NCBI GenBank assembly: GCA_003021745.1
Contig: PXQY01000071.1
Span: 1 to 34,148 of the forward strand
DNA length: 34,148 bases
Direction: 5' to 3'
Source: Halobacteriales archaeon QH_7_69_31
GTDB lineage: Archaea > Halobacteriota > Halobacteria > Halobacteriales > Haloarculaceae
Shown here: positions 15,483 to 24,173 of the stretch, piece by piece
Numbering within the stretch: position 1 is the first letter of the stretch
Layout: the number at the start of each line of letters is the position of its first letter
Program-made: the position numbers and the translations under genes
The notes under the pieces: model-generated
Seen by the model: the letters and a program-made list of their open reading frames with translations, nothing else
Told to the model about the DNA's origin: nothing
Databases searched by the model: none

Positions 15483-17755
15483 CAGAACCCACTCCTGTCG
15501 AGGTCCCAGAAGTCGTGGAACTCGGTCTCGAACGCTTCGGACATATCGAAGGCGTCGCGGTACATTTCGGCGACGACCTCGGCGACGTCGCCGTCCGCCA
15601 TCCGGTCGCGCTCGCGTTCGTAGAACGCCTCGAAGGTCTCGCTCTCCTCGCGGCGGCGCTCGCGGATCGCCTCGCGGGCCGTCTCGGTCGCGGCCTCGTC
15701 GAGGTCGAACGCGCGGTGCTTCTCGTCGAACGCGCCGACGACGCCGTAGACGGACTCGACGGTATCGGGCGAGTAGACCTCCGCTTCGACGTCCTTGACG
15801 ACCTTCGGTAAGGGGCGTTCCAGCGGGTCGCCCCAGCCGGGGCCGCCGCCCATCTGGAAGTGCATGACGTCGTGGTTGTCGTACTCCTTCGGGAAGTAGT
15901 TCCCACGGTGGGTGCGGGTGACGTCGCCGTCGATGTGCTCCTCGAAGGTTCCCGGCGGTGTGTCGCCGACCGGGTACGGGTCGCCCTCGCGGGCGCGCTC
16001 GGCGAGGTCGGTGTCGTGGGCGCGGACCGCGTACTTCGTCGAGCCGGGGTAGCCGCCGGACATCCCGGCCTTCGAGAACGTGACGTCCGGCTGGGCCGCC
16101 TTGTACAGCGTACACTCGTCGGTCCCCATGACGGTCATGACTCCCTCCCAGCCGGAGCCGCCGCGGTACTTCCCGTGGCCCGCGGAGTCGGTCTTGATCT
16201 GTCGGGAGAGGTACTGGGTGCCCCACTGGACGAGCTCCCACTCCTCGATGTCGCCCATGTCGGACTCGGGGTTCCACATCGCGTAGCCGTAATCGAGGCC
16301 GTCCCGAACCGCGGAGGCGCCGAGGCCCTGACAGGAGAGGTCGAACGGGCTGACGGGGAAGTAGTCGCCGACCTCGTCGGGGATCATCTGGGCCATCGAC
16401 TCCAAAAGCGTCCCGCCGCCCTGGACCGAGTCGCTGGTCTCGCTGTAACCGGTGACGACCTCCTCGCGGAAGCCGCGGGCGAAAAAGCCCTGCGAGACGT
16501 TCTCCCAGACCGCCTGGAACGCCGGCATGATGGTGCCCCACGGCGCGTGGAAGGACAGTTGAGGGTCGTCGGGGTTGGTGAGGCTGCCCTCCGGGAAGTG
16601 TGTATCGAGGGCGTAGTGGGAGCCGTCGTTTACCTTCCCGTCGTGGAGCAGACACTGGGTGAGCGACACCCACAGGCCGCCGGTCATCGAGCCCTCGGCG
16701 GCGTTAAAGGAGTGGTCCCCCTGCGAGGAGGTGCCCTCCATGTCGAGCGACATGGTGCCGTCCTCGCGGATCTCCATCTCCACCGGCAGGTGGTGCATCG
16801 TGTCCTGCTGCTGTTCCGGCTTCCAGCCCTCCTCTTCCAGCGGCAGCGCGGCGAATGACGTGCTCCGGTAGGTGCCGGGGAAGAGCCGCTCCTGGACGCG
16901 GGACTCCATCGTGCGGCGGCCCTCCTCGACCGCCTCGCGGGTGAACTGCTTGAACGTCTCGGCACCGACGTCCTCGATGATCTCGTGGACGGCCTCCCGG
17001 ATCATGTGACAGCCGGCGAGGCGGCACTTCTCGTCTAAGTCCCAGTACATCGGCGTCCGCGTCGCCCGCTCGCCGCGGACCTTCCAGTCCTGGTACAGCT
17101 CGTCGTCCTCGCCGATCTTCTCGCAGGTCGCGTAGATGCCGTCCTCGAACCGGGAGGTGTGGACAATGCTGGTGTGGCCCTGGCTGGCGCCGCCGATGTC
17201 GGCCTCGTGGGTGACGCCGTCGGCCCACGCCACCAGTTCGCCGTCGTGGAAGATGGGGACGATGGTGTGGACGTCCGTCGTGTGGACGTTCCCGAGGTCG
17301 TTGTCGTTGTTACAGAACACGTCGCCGGGCTCGATACCGCGGTCGTGCTCGTAGTCCTGGTCGATCATCCACTTGATGGCGAGGCTCCCGGTGTGGACGT
17401 GGACGATGATGCCGGTCGAGACCGCGATGGAGTCGCCCTCCGGCGTGTAGATCTGGAAGCACAGCTCCCCGATCTCCCGGACGATCGGCGACGCCGAGAC
17501 GTGGAGTGCGGTCTCGCGGGCCGACACCAAGGCCCCGCGAAGCCGCGAATAGAGCCGCTCGTACTCGAAGCGCTCGCCCTCCTTCAGCTCGAGGTCCTCC
17601 AGCCCGCGGTAGTAGCCGGTCTCCTCGGTCAGTCGTTCGGTCTCGGCGAGCATCCGCTGGAGCGTCTGACCCTCCCAGCCGATCTCGCCGCCGTTCGTCC
17701 GCTTCTCGGTGACGGCGCGTTTCTCCGCGCCGACCTTGGTGTTCTCGATACTCAT
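15482..17755 (-). CDS. acxB: Acetone carboxylase alpha subunit / HyuB-type hydantoinase B family
   Basis: MSIENTKVGAEKRAVTEKRTNGGEIGWEGQTLQRMLAETERLTEETGYYRGL...GDVFCNNDNDLGNVHTTDVHTIVPIFHDGELVAWADGVTHEADIGG; ATG at 17755. Confidence 0.88.
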   Translation of the reverse strand: MSIENTKVGAEKRAVTEKRTNGGEIGWEGQTLQRMLAETERLTEETGYYRGLEDLELKEGERFEYERLYSRLRGALVSARETALHVSASPIVREIGELCFQIYTPEGDSIAVSTGIIVHVHTGSLAIKWMIDQDYEHDRGIEPGDVFCNNDNDLGNVHTTDVHTIVPIFHDGELVAWADGVTHEADIGGASQGHTSIVHTSRFEDGIYATCEKIGEDDELYQDWKVRGERATRTPMYWDLDEKCRLAGCHMIREAVHEIIEDVGAETFKQFTREAVEEGRRTMESRVQERLFPGTYRSTSFAALPLEEEGWKPEQQQDTMHHLPVEMEIREDGTMSLDMEGTSSQGDHSFNAAEGSMTGGLWVSLTQCLLHDGKVNDGSHYALDTHFPEGSLTNPDDPQLSFHAPWGTIMPAFQAVWENVSQGFFARGFREEVVTGYSETSDSVQGGGTLLESMAQMIPDEVGDYFPVSPFDLSCQGLGASAVRDGLDYGYAMWNPESDMGDIEEWELVQWGTQYLSRQIKTDSAGHGKYRGGSGWEGVMTVMGTDECTLYKAAQPDVTFSKAGMSGGYPGSTKYAVRAHDTDLAERAREGDPYPVGDTPPGTFEEHIDGDVTRTHRGNYFPKEYDNHDVMHFQMGGGPGWGDPLERPLPKVVKDVEAEVYSPDTVESVYGVVGAFDEKHRAFDLDEAATETAREAIRERRREESETFEAFYERERDRMADGDVAEVVAEMYRDAFDMSEAFETEFHDFWDLDRSGF

Positions 17756-17796
17756 TGGGTGTCGCCTCCGTGGCCGCCGTGTCGGTCGATGTTCAT
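17752..17796 (-). CDS. Putative 14-aa His/Gly-rich coupling micro-ORF (MNIDRHGGHGGDTQ)
   Basis: ATG overlaps the beta-subunit stop (ATGA) and its TGA overlaps the alpha-subunit ATG (ATGA); GGAGG upstream. Confidence 0.4.
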   Translation of the reverse strand: MNIDRHGGHGGDTQ

Positions 17797-19997
17797 AGCA
17801 CGTCGCCTCCCGTACCCTGCTCGCGCAGGTGGTAGATCCGGTTCTCGTCGAGCGGCGCCTCGTAGCCGGGCGGGACCAGGATGGTCGTCGCCGGCGCCTC
17901 GACCACGGCCGGCCCCTCGATGCGGTTGCCCGGCTCGAGGCTCCGCATCCGCCAGAGGTCCGCCGCGTGCCAGTCGTCGTCCCAGTAGATGTCACGGGTG
18001 CCCTTGTGGGCCGCCTCCGGCGGCGTCTCGCCCTGCAGTTCCTCGTCGGGGATCGTCGGTTTCGGCGAGGGCGCGACGCCGACGCCGATGGCCATCGTCA
18101 GCTGGTAGCCGTTCTCCGGGGACTTGGCGGCGCGCTTGAACACCCGGTCGAACTTCGCCTCGTAGCGGTCGATGACCGTCTCGACGTCCGCGGCGTCCAG
18201 GCCCTCCTCGTCGTCGTACACCGCGCCGATCTCGACCTCGAGGTCGTCGAGCATCCCGAGGTACTGGATGCGGAGCGACGGCCGGAACTCCACGGTCTCG
18301 GGATCGACGCCGTCCCGGTCGAAGGCCGCCTCCGCCCGCTCGCGGAGGGCCTCGAGAGTGTCGTTCAGCGAGTACGCGACCGACGAGGCGTTCGAGTAGT
18401 CCGGCTGCAGGATCTCGTCGACCGACCGGTCGTACCGGTAGGCGGCATCCGCACACGCACAGCCGAACGCCGAGAAGGCCGCCGCCCACTGCGGGATGAG
18501 GACGTCCTGGAATGCCAGCCCGCGGCTGTAGCCCGCCGCGTGCAGCGGCCCGCCACCGCCGTAGCTCAAAAGCGTGTAGTTCTCCGGCGAGTAGCCGAGC
18601 CCGAGGATGAGCCCGCGGAGCTCGTTGGCCATGTTCCGTTCGACGATGTCCAGCACGCCGCGGGCGGTCTCATGGATGTCCTCGCCGAGCGGCTCGGCGA
18701 CCTGCTCGCGGATGCCCTCGAGGGCGACGTCGCGGTCGACGGGGATGTCGCCGCCGAGGAACGAGTCGGGGTTGAGATAGCCCAGCGCGAGCGTGCAGTC
18801 GGTGACGGTGACGACGTCGACGTCGGCGTCGCGGTTCGAGTAGCCGACCTCGTAGCCCGCCGAGTCCGGCCCGACCTCGATGCGCTCGGATGCGCGGTCG
18901 ACGCGGACGTAGGAGCCGGTGCCGGAGCCGATGGTGTCCATCGCGGTCATCGGGATCGAGACCATGAACTGCGCGAGGCTCTGGTCCCACCGCGTCGGGT
19001 AGTGACCCTCCGTAATGAGGCCGACGTCGAAGGAGGTACCGCCGACGTCCGAGCAGACGAGGTTGTCGATGCCGAGTTCGTCGGCGACGAACTCGCCGCC
19101 GAAGATGCCGCCGATGGGGCCCGACAGCATCGTGTCCGCCAGCCAGTCGTGCTCCGGCGCGACCGTGCCGCCCGAGGAGGTGAGCACCCGGACGGGCGCC
19201 GCCGAGCCGAGCTCGGCGAAGCCGTCGTCGACGCGGTAGAGCTGGTCGCGGGACGGCTCGGCGGCGTAGGCCTCGATGACGAGCGTGTTCATCCGCGGGA
19301 CCTCACCGCGGATCGGCTTCTGCTCGGAGGAGAGCCACACCGGCACCGCCTCGCCGCGCTCGGCCATGACCTCCTCGGCGATCTCCCTGACTTTCTGCTC
19401 GTGGCTGTCGTTGAGATACGAGTACACGAGACAGACACAGATGACGCGGACGCCGCGGTCGAGCAGGTCCTCGACCGCCTCGTAGGCCTCCGCCTCGTAC
19501 AGCGGCAGCGTCGGCAGGCCGGCCATGTTCATCCGGCCCCGCACGCCGCGGACGTTCTCCCGCGGCACGAGCGGCTCGGGGTGCTCGTGCTCGCGGGCGT
19601 GCAGGCGGCCGGCGTACGAACGGTCGGCCCACGACTGGATGCCGCGGCCGAACCGGTGCTGGTCCTCCATGCCGCCGTTGGTGATGAGCCCGATGTCGCC
19701 GGAGCCCTCCCGCTCGAGCAGCCGGTTGAGCATCGCCGTCCCGGAGTAGACGATGCCCTCCAGGTCGCCAGCGCCGGCCTCCGGCGGGACGCCCCAGTTG
19801 TCGAGGGCGTCGCCGAACGAGTTCCGGGTACAGACCGACTCGTCGGCCGGCGTGGTCTGGGCTTTGCCCACCGTGTAGTTCGCCTCGTCGTCCACGACGA
19901 AGGTGTCGGTCATCGTGCCGCCGGTGTCCAGCGCGAGTAGGCGCGGGCGGTGTCGCGCCTCGCTGCTCGCGGGTCGCTCCGCTCCCCGCTCGCTCAT
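17793..19997 (-). CDS. acxA: Acetone carboxylase beta subunit / HyuA-type hydantoinase A family
   Basis: RLLALDTGGTMTDTFVVDDEANYTVGKAQTTP, VCSDVGGTSFDVGLITEGHYP, LLSYGGGGPLHAAGYSRGL, MAIGVGVAPSPKPTIPDEELQG; start codon uncertain because the first codons are repeat DNA. Confidence 0.87.
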   Translation of the reverse strand: MSERGAERPASSEARHRPRLLALDTGGTMTDTFVVDDEANYTVGKAQTTPADESVCTRNSFGDALDNWGVPPEAGAGDLEGIVYSGTAMLNRLLEREGSGDIGLITNGGMEDQHRFGRGIQSWADRSYAGRLHAREHEHPEPLVPRENVRGVRGRMNMAGLPTLPLYEAEAYEAVEDLLDRGVRVICVCLVYSYLNDSHEQKVREIAEEVMAERGEAVPVWLSSEQKPIRGEVPRMNTLVIEAYAAEPSRDQLYRVDDGFAELGSAAPVRVLTSSGGTVAPEHDWLADTMLSGPIGGIFGGEFVADELGIDNLVCSDVGGTSFDVGLITEGHYPTRWDQSLAQFMVSIPMTAMDTIGSGTGSYVRVDRASERIEVGPDSAGYEVGYSNRDADVDVVTVTDCTLALGYLNPDSFLGGDIPVDRDVALEGIREQVAEPLGEDIHETARGVLDIVERNMANELRGLILGLGYSPENYTLLSYGGGGPLHAAGYSRGLAFQDVLIPQWAAAFSAFGCACADAAYRYDRSVDEILQPDYSNASSVAYSLNDTLEALRERAEAAFDRDGVDPETVEFRPSLRIQYLGMLDDLEVEIGAVYDDEEGLDAADVETVIDRYEAKFDRVFKRAAKSPENGYQLTMAIGVGVAPSPKPTIPDEELQGETPPEAAHKGTRDIYWDDDWHAADLWRMRSLEPGNRIEGPAVVEAPATTILVPPGYEAPLDENRIYHLREQGTGGDVL

Positions 19998-20598
19998 TCC
20001 GAGGCCTCCCTCCGGTCGGCCTCGCGGCTCACGGCTCCCTCCGATGAATCATGCTATTGGATCGCACGGTACCCGGTGAGAACGGCCGCACCCACAAAGT
20101 ACCTCACCCTCGCACCGAAGGCGGTTTCAACCCGCTGGGGCGCCCGGCGGCCTGTCGTCACCGTGCGAACGGGTTCCGACCCGGCAGGAGGATCAATCCG
20201 GGCAGCCACCGCATCGTCCGGTGTTCGGCGACGTGCTGGTTACCGGCGACAGCGGTCGGGGCGGCGCCGAGGCTACCGACGAGCAACGGGGAGACGCTGT
20301 GAGTGAACGGACGGTGGACGGTGCCTACCGCGGGATGTCTGTCCAGGCGATGCCGGCCCATGCCGCCGATAAGAACCCGTTCTACATCGCAACGATCGCC
20401 GATCATATCAAAAGGCGCAGTTAGGAAACTCCGCTCGATTCGTACGTGAACACAGGCGTTACGATTTCCTGATCAGTATTATGGCACTGATAGTTTGGAT
20501 TACCAACGATCCTATCGCGGAGAAGCGCTTGATCACATCGTTCAAAGAGGTATTTGAATGTACGGAATCTACTTAATCCCCACCCGTGTGTTTCACTC

Positions 20599-21225
20599 AT
20601 GCGTCGAAGAGCTGTCATCACGGGGATGGGAACCACACTCAGCGTCGTAACTACAGGGTGTAGTAATCTAACGGCGGGTCCGGATGATAATGGAATAGAA
20701 ACAACGCAAGATCCGGACGCTCTTCGGTCCGTTGACATTATCGAACAAAGTGAGGTACCTGACGAGGTTGAGGCCGACTTGACCGCGGATGTGGTTGAAT
20801 CAACAGCTACGCCGAATCATACAGCAAAAATTCACATCAATTTCACAAATAAAGGAGCGGAACGCGATTTTGATTTTGGGGATCTCCCTCCCTTCACTGT
20901 CACAAGGAGCAAGGAACACGATCCGGGCACCCTGCTTCTTGGGCCGAAGAGGGAATACGAAAAATCGGGGCGGGAATGCTGGAGACCCCAATCGTCGAAC
21001 GCAGGCGGTTACAATGCTAACGCAAAAATCGTCACGCTCGAGCAGAGTGAGAGCATCACGCGAGAGGCGAGACTATGGGGAGATCCAGGGAACGCCGACC
21101 GGAATATCTGTCTTCCAACTGGCGAGTTTCGATTCGAACGTAAGTATGTGTTCGGCTTCAATAATTCCCCCTCGTTCAGATGGGGATTCACTATCTCGTT
21201 GTCAACCCCACGAGTAAACAAATAG
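20599..21225 (+). CDS. Putative secreted lipoprotein
   Basis: MRRRAVITGMGTTLSVVTTGCSNLTAG signal with lipobox TTGC; ends FRWGFTISLSTPRVNK. Confidence 0.75.
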   Translation: MRRRAVITGMGTTLSVVTTGCSNLTAGPDDNGIETTQDPDALRSVDIIEQSEVPDEVEADLTADVVESTATPNHTAKIHINFTNKGAERDFDFGDLPPFTVTRSKEHDPGTLLLGPKREYEKSGRECWRPQSSNAGGYNANAKIVTLEQSESITREARLWGDPGNADRNICLPTGEFRFERKYVFGFNNSPSFRWGFTISLSTPRVNK

Positions 21226-21280
21226 AGCAGCTCCTCTCAAAATCTAGGGATTCCGAATCGCAAATTAATTAGACAAAATC

Positions 21281-21947
21281 ATGAAACGCCGAAACGTGTT
21301 GGCGTCGGCTGCCTTGACGGGTCTCGCCGGCTGTTCGCTCACCGGCCCCAACGACGAGGCGACCGAAACACCGTCCCGACCCGATACTGAGACGCCGACT
21401 ACTACGGAGACGCCAACTGCCAACCGAAACCGAGACATTTGACCTCCCGTTCGAAGAGCCGACCCCGACCGGTGCCGTCGCCCCAGTCGAATCGGTCCGG
21501 GCGCACTCACTCCCCGAGTCCGTCCCGTTCGAGGGACGCGTCGAACTCCTCGAACAACCGACCAGCAGTCAGGGCGCAACGCTCTCGATTTCGCTCCGAA
21601 ACACGGACAGTCGCTCCTGGTTCCTCGGGATAACTGCTCCCTATCTCCCGTTTCACGCAGCCTCTTGTTCGGGGCACCATTTAGCGGTCGAGCCCGGATC
21701 CGCCGACGTTTCCAATGGGTGTCCGGTCGGTGGGAATGCTGTGCCGAGAACGTTCGACTCCGAGACGGTCGAACCGGGCGAGGCGGTCGCCGGCGAGCGA
21801 GTCCTCCTCACGTCCGACGTTGCCGAGACGTGTTTCGCGGCGGGTGAACACCCCTTCAGTACCGACTACACCATCCGAAAATCGGAGGGCGACGACGAAT
21901 TGCCAAACGCATTCAACTGGGGATTCGACGTCGTCGTCGCCGAGTGA
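21281..21947 (+). pseudogene. Second, related lipoprotein gene with single-base frameshift
   Basis: MKRRNVLASAALTGLAGCSLTGPNDEATETPSRPDTETPTTTETPTA then other frame TETETFDLPFEEPTPTGAVAPVESVRAHSLPESVPFEGRVELLEQ...ELPNAFNWGFDVVVAE; shift near 21420-21424. Confidence 0.75.
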
Positions 21948-21972
21948 ACTGGACTCGGGTTCGCGCGGCGGC

Positions 21973-22830
21973 TCATCGGCCACCGGTCGGGTACTCGGCG
22001 TCGAGGACGTCGTCGGCCGTCCCGCCGTCGGCCGGCGAGACGCTCCCCGTCCGGTAGCCCGCCAGGTCCAGGGTCACGTGGTCGAAGCCGGCGTCGGCGA
22101 GGTGCTCGCGGGCGGCGGCCGCGAAGTCGGGGTCGAGTGCCGCCTCCAGTTCGTCGGTGCCGACCTCGATGCGGGCCAGGCCGTCGTGGTCCCGGACGCG
22201 GAACTGCTCGAAGCCCCAGGTCCGCAGCAACGTCTCCGCTTTCTCCACGCGGTCGAGTTTCGCCTCCGTGACCTCCAGGCCTGTCGGGATGCGCGAGGAG
22301 AGACACGCCATCGAGGGCTTGTCGGCCACCGAGAGGCCGTAGTGCCGGGCGATCTCGCGGACCTCGTCCTTGGTGATGTCGTACTCCAAAAGCGGCGAGT
22401 AGGCGTCCAGCTCCTCGACGGCCCGGAGGCCGGGCCGGTGGCCCTCGCCGGGGTCGGAGGCGTTCGTCCCGTCGCAGACGACGTCGATGCCGAGCGCGCG
22501 GGCGGTCTCGAACATCTTCCCCAGGCGCATCGACCGGCAGTGGTAGCAGCGGTCGTCGTCGTTCGCGACGAAGGCGTCGCTGTCCAGCTCCGAGAACGAG
22601 ACCGTCTCGTGGCGGACGCCGATCTCGGCGGCGACGCCGGCGGCCTCCTCGAGTTCGGCGTCTGGCAGGGTCTCGCTCCTGGCGGTGCAGGCGACGGCGG
22701 CGTCGCCGAGCGCCTCGTGGGCCAGGGCGGCGACGACCGACGAGTCGACGCCGCCGGAAAAGGCCACCAGGACGCCGTCGAACGCCCGGAGGTCCTCGAC
22801 GGCCGCCCGGCGTTTCGCGGCGGTGTCCAT
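21973..22830 (-). CDS. larE: ATP-dependent sacrificial sulfur transferase LarE
   Basis: VLVAFSGGVDSSVVAALAHEALG (PP-loop), RCYHCRSMRLGKMFETARALGIDVVCDGTNASD, RHYGLSVADKPSMACLSSRIPTG. Confidence 0.93.
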   Translation of the reverse strand: MDTAAKRRAAVEDLRAFDGVLVAFSGGVDSSVVAALAHEALGDAAVACTARSETLPDAELEEAAGVAAEIGVRHETVSFSELDSDAFVANDDDRCYHCRSMRLGKMFETARALGIDVVCDGTNASDPGEGHRPGLRAVEELDAYSPLLEYDITKDEVREIARHYGLSVADKPSMACLSSRIPTGLEVTEAKLDRVEKAETLLRTWGFEQFRVRDHDGLARIEVGTDELEAALDPDFAAAAREHLADAGFDHVTLDLAGYRTGSVSPADGGTADDVLDAEYPTGGR

Positions 22831-22895
22831 GTCGGTGTCTCGGTGGCGTGCGTTGAAAAGTCCGGCGTCAGGCGGCCGAGCGCCGCCGGATCCCG

Positions 22896-24173
22896 CTACG
22901 CGCCGAAGACGTCCCGCAGGTGCTCGTTCAGGAACAGGCCCTCGGGGTCCAGGTCGCGCCGCGCCTCGCGGAACGTCTCGAACTCCGGGTACAGCCCGGC
23001 GAACTCCGCGGCTGTCTTCGTGTGGTGTTTCCCCCAGTGCGGGCGGCCGTCGTAGCGGTCGAAGACGGCCTCGGCCTCCCGGACGAGCGTCTCCCACTCC
23101 CGACGGTGGTAAGCGTGGACGGCGATGAACGTCGAGTCGCGGCCGGTGGCGGGCGACAGCGGGATGTCGTCGCCGGCGACGTCGCGGAACTCGACGGGGA
23201 ACATGACGTCGTGGGACTCGACGACCGACCGGAGGTCGCGGAAGGCGGCAACGGCGTCATCGCGGGGGACGCCGTACTCCGTCTCGTTGAACCGAACGGC
23301 ACGCGTCGTGGGGAAGACGTCACGCGCCGGGCCGACCCGCTCGGAGTCGGAAAAGGTCGCCGCGACGGCGCGGTTCAGCGCCGGCGCTAGCGGTCGGGCC
23401 CGGGTTCCCGCCCGGCAGCACGCCTCCCAGACGAGGTTCTCGAGCCGCTCCTCGAGGCCGTCGATGCGGCCGGGAGCACCCTCGGCGTCCGTCTCATCGA
23501 GGGTCTTGACCAGCGCCGTGTCGGTGTGGGGGAACCACCAGAACTCGAAGTTCCGGCACTCGCGGTACGCCTCGAGGTCGGCCAGGACGGCTTCGACGTC
23601 GGCCGGGAACGTGCGCTCCCGGAGGCGGTAGTCCGGCACGACGTCGAGGGTGACGGTGCTGACCACGCCGAGGGTGCCGAGCGAGACCTGCGCGAGCGGG
23701 AACCGGTCGTCGTCGGTCTCGAGGTTAAGGACGTCGCCGTCGGCGGTGACCAGCCGCATCGCGGCCGCCTGGGTCGGCATGACGCCGAAGTCGGTGCCGG
23801 TGCCGTGTGTGCCCGTCGAGAGCGCGCCGGCGACGGTCTGGGCGTCGATGTCGCCCATGTTCTCGAGCATCAGCCCGTGGTCGGCGAGCGCGTCCGTCAG
23901 TGCCGACAGCGGCGTCCCGGCGCGGACGGTGACCCGGCCCGTCTCGGCGTCGACGTCGTCGAGTCCGGTGTACCGCTGCAGCGAGACGAACGTCTCGGCC
24001 GATCTGGCGACGGGCGGAAACGAGTGGCCCGCGCCGGCGACCCGGAGCGTGTCGTCCGCCCGCTCGACGACGTCCCTGAGCGTCGCCTCCGTCTCGGGGT
24101 AGTGGACGTGGGTCGGCCGGGCCCGGACGCTGCCCGACCAGTTCTCCCACACCCCGTCGGTCAGACGTAGCAT
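22896..24173 (-). CDS. FAD-linked oxidase, D-arabinono-1,4-lactone oxidase / aldonolactone oxidase family
   Basis: WENWSGSVRARPTHVHYPETEATLRDVVERA, RVAGAGHSFPPVA, ALSTGTHGTGTDFGVMP, C-terminal GRPHWGKHHTKTAAEFAGLYPEFETFREARRDLDPEGLFLNEHLRDVFG. Confidence 0.9.
   Translation of the reverse strand: MLRLTDGVWENWSGSVRARPTHVHYPETEATLRDVVERADDTLRVAGAGHSFPPVARSAETFVSLQRYTGLDDVDAETGRVTVRAGTPLSALTDALADHGLMLENMGDIDAQTVAGALSTGTHGTGTDFGVMPTQAAAMRLVTADGDVLNLETDDDRFPLAQVSLGTLGVVSTVTLDVVPDYRLRERTFPADVEAVLADLEAYRECRNFEFWWFPHTDTALVKTLDETDAEGAPGRIDGLEERLENLVWEACCRAGTRARPLAPALNRAVAATFSDSERVGPARDVFPTTRAVRFNETEYGVPRDDAVAAFRDLRSVVESHDVMFPVEFRDVAGDDIPLSPATGRDSTFIAVHAYHRREWETLVREAEAVFDRYDGRPHWGKHHTKTAAEFAGLYPEFETFREARRDLDPEGLFLNEHLRDVFGA

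Noticed and set aside
17829-19940. 703-aa plus-strand ORF opposite acetone carboxylase beta subunit
   Set aside because: Antisense shadow of hydantoinase A-type gene; no recognisable domain.
20051-20406. ORFs 20051-20302 (+) and 20158-20406 (-) upstream of the acetone carboxylase operon
   Set aside because: No recognisable family, conflicting frames and no convincing start signals; treated as unassigned sequence.
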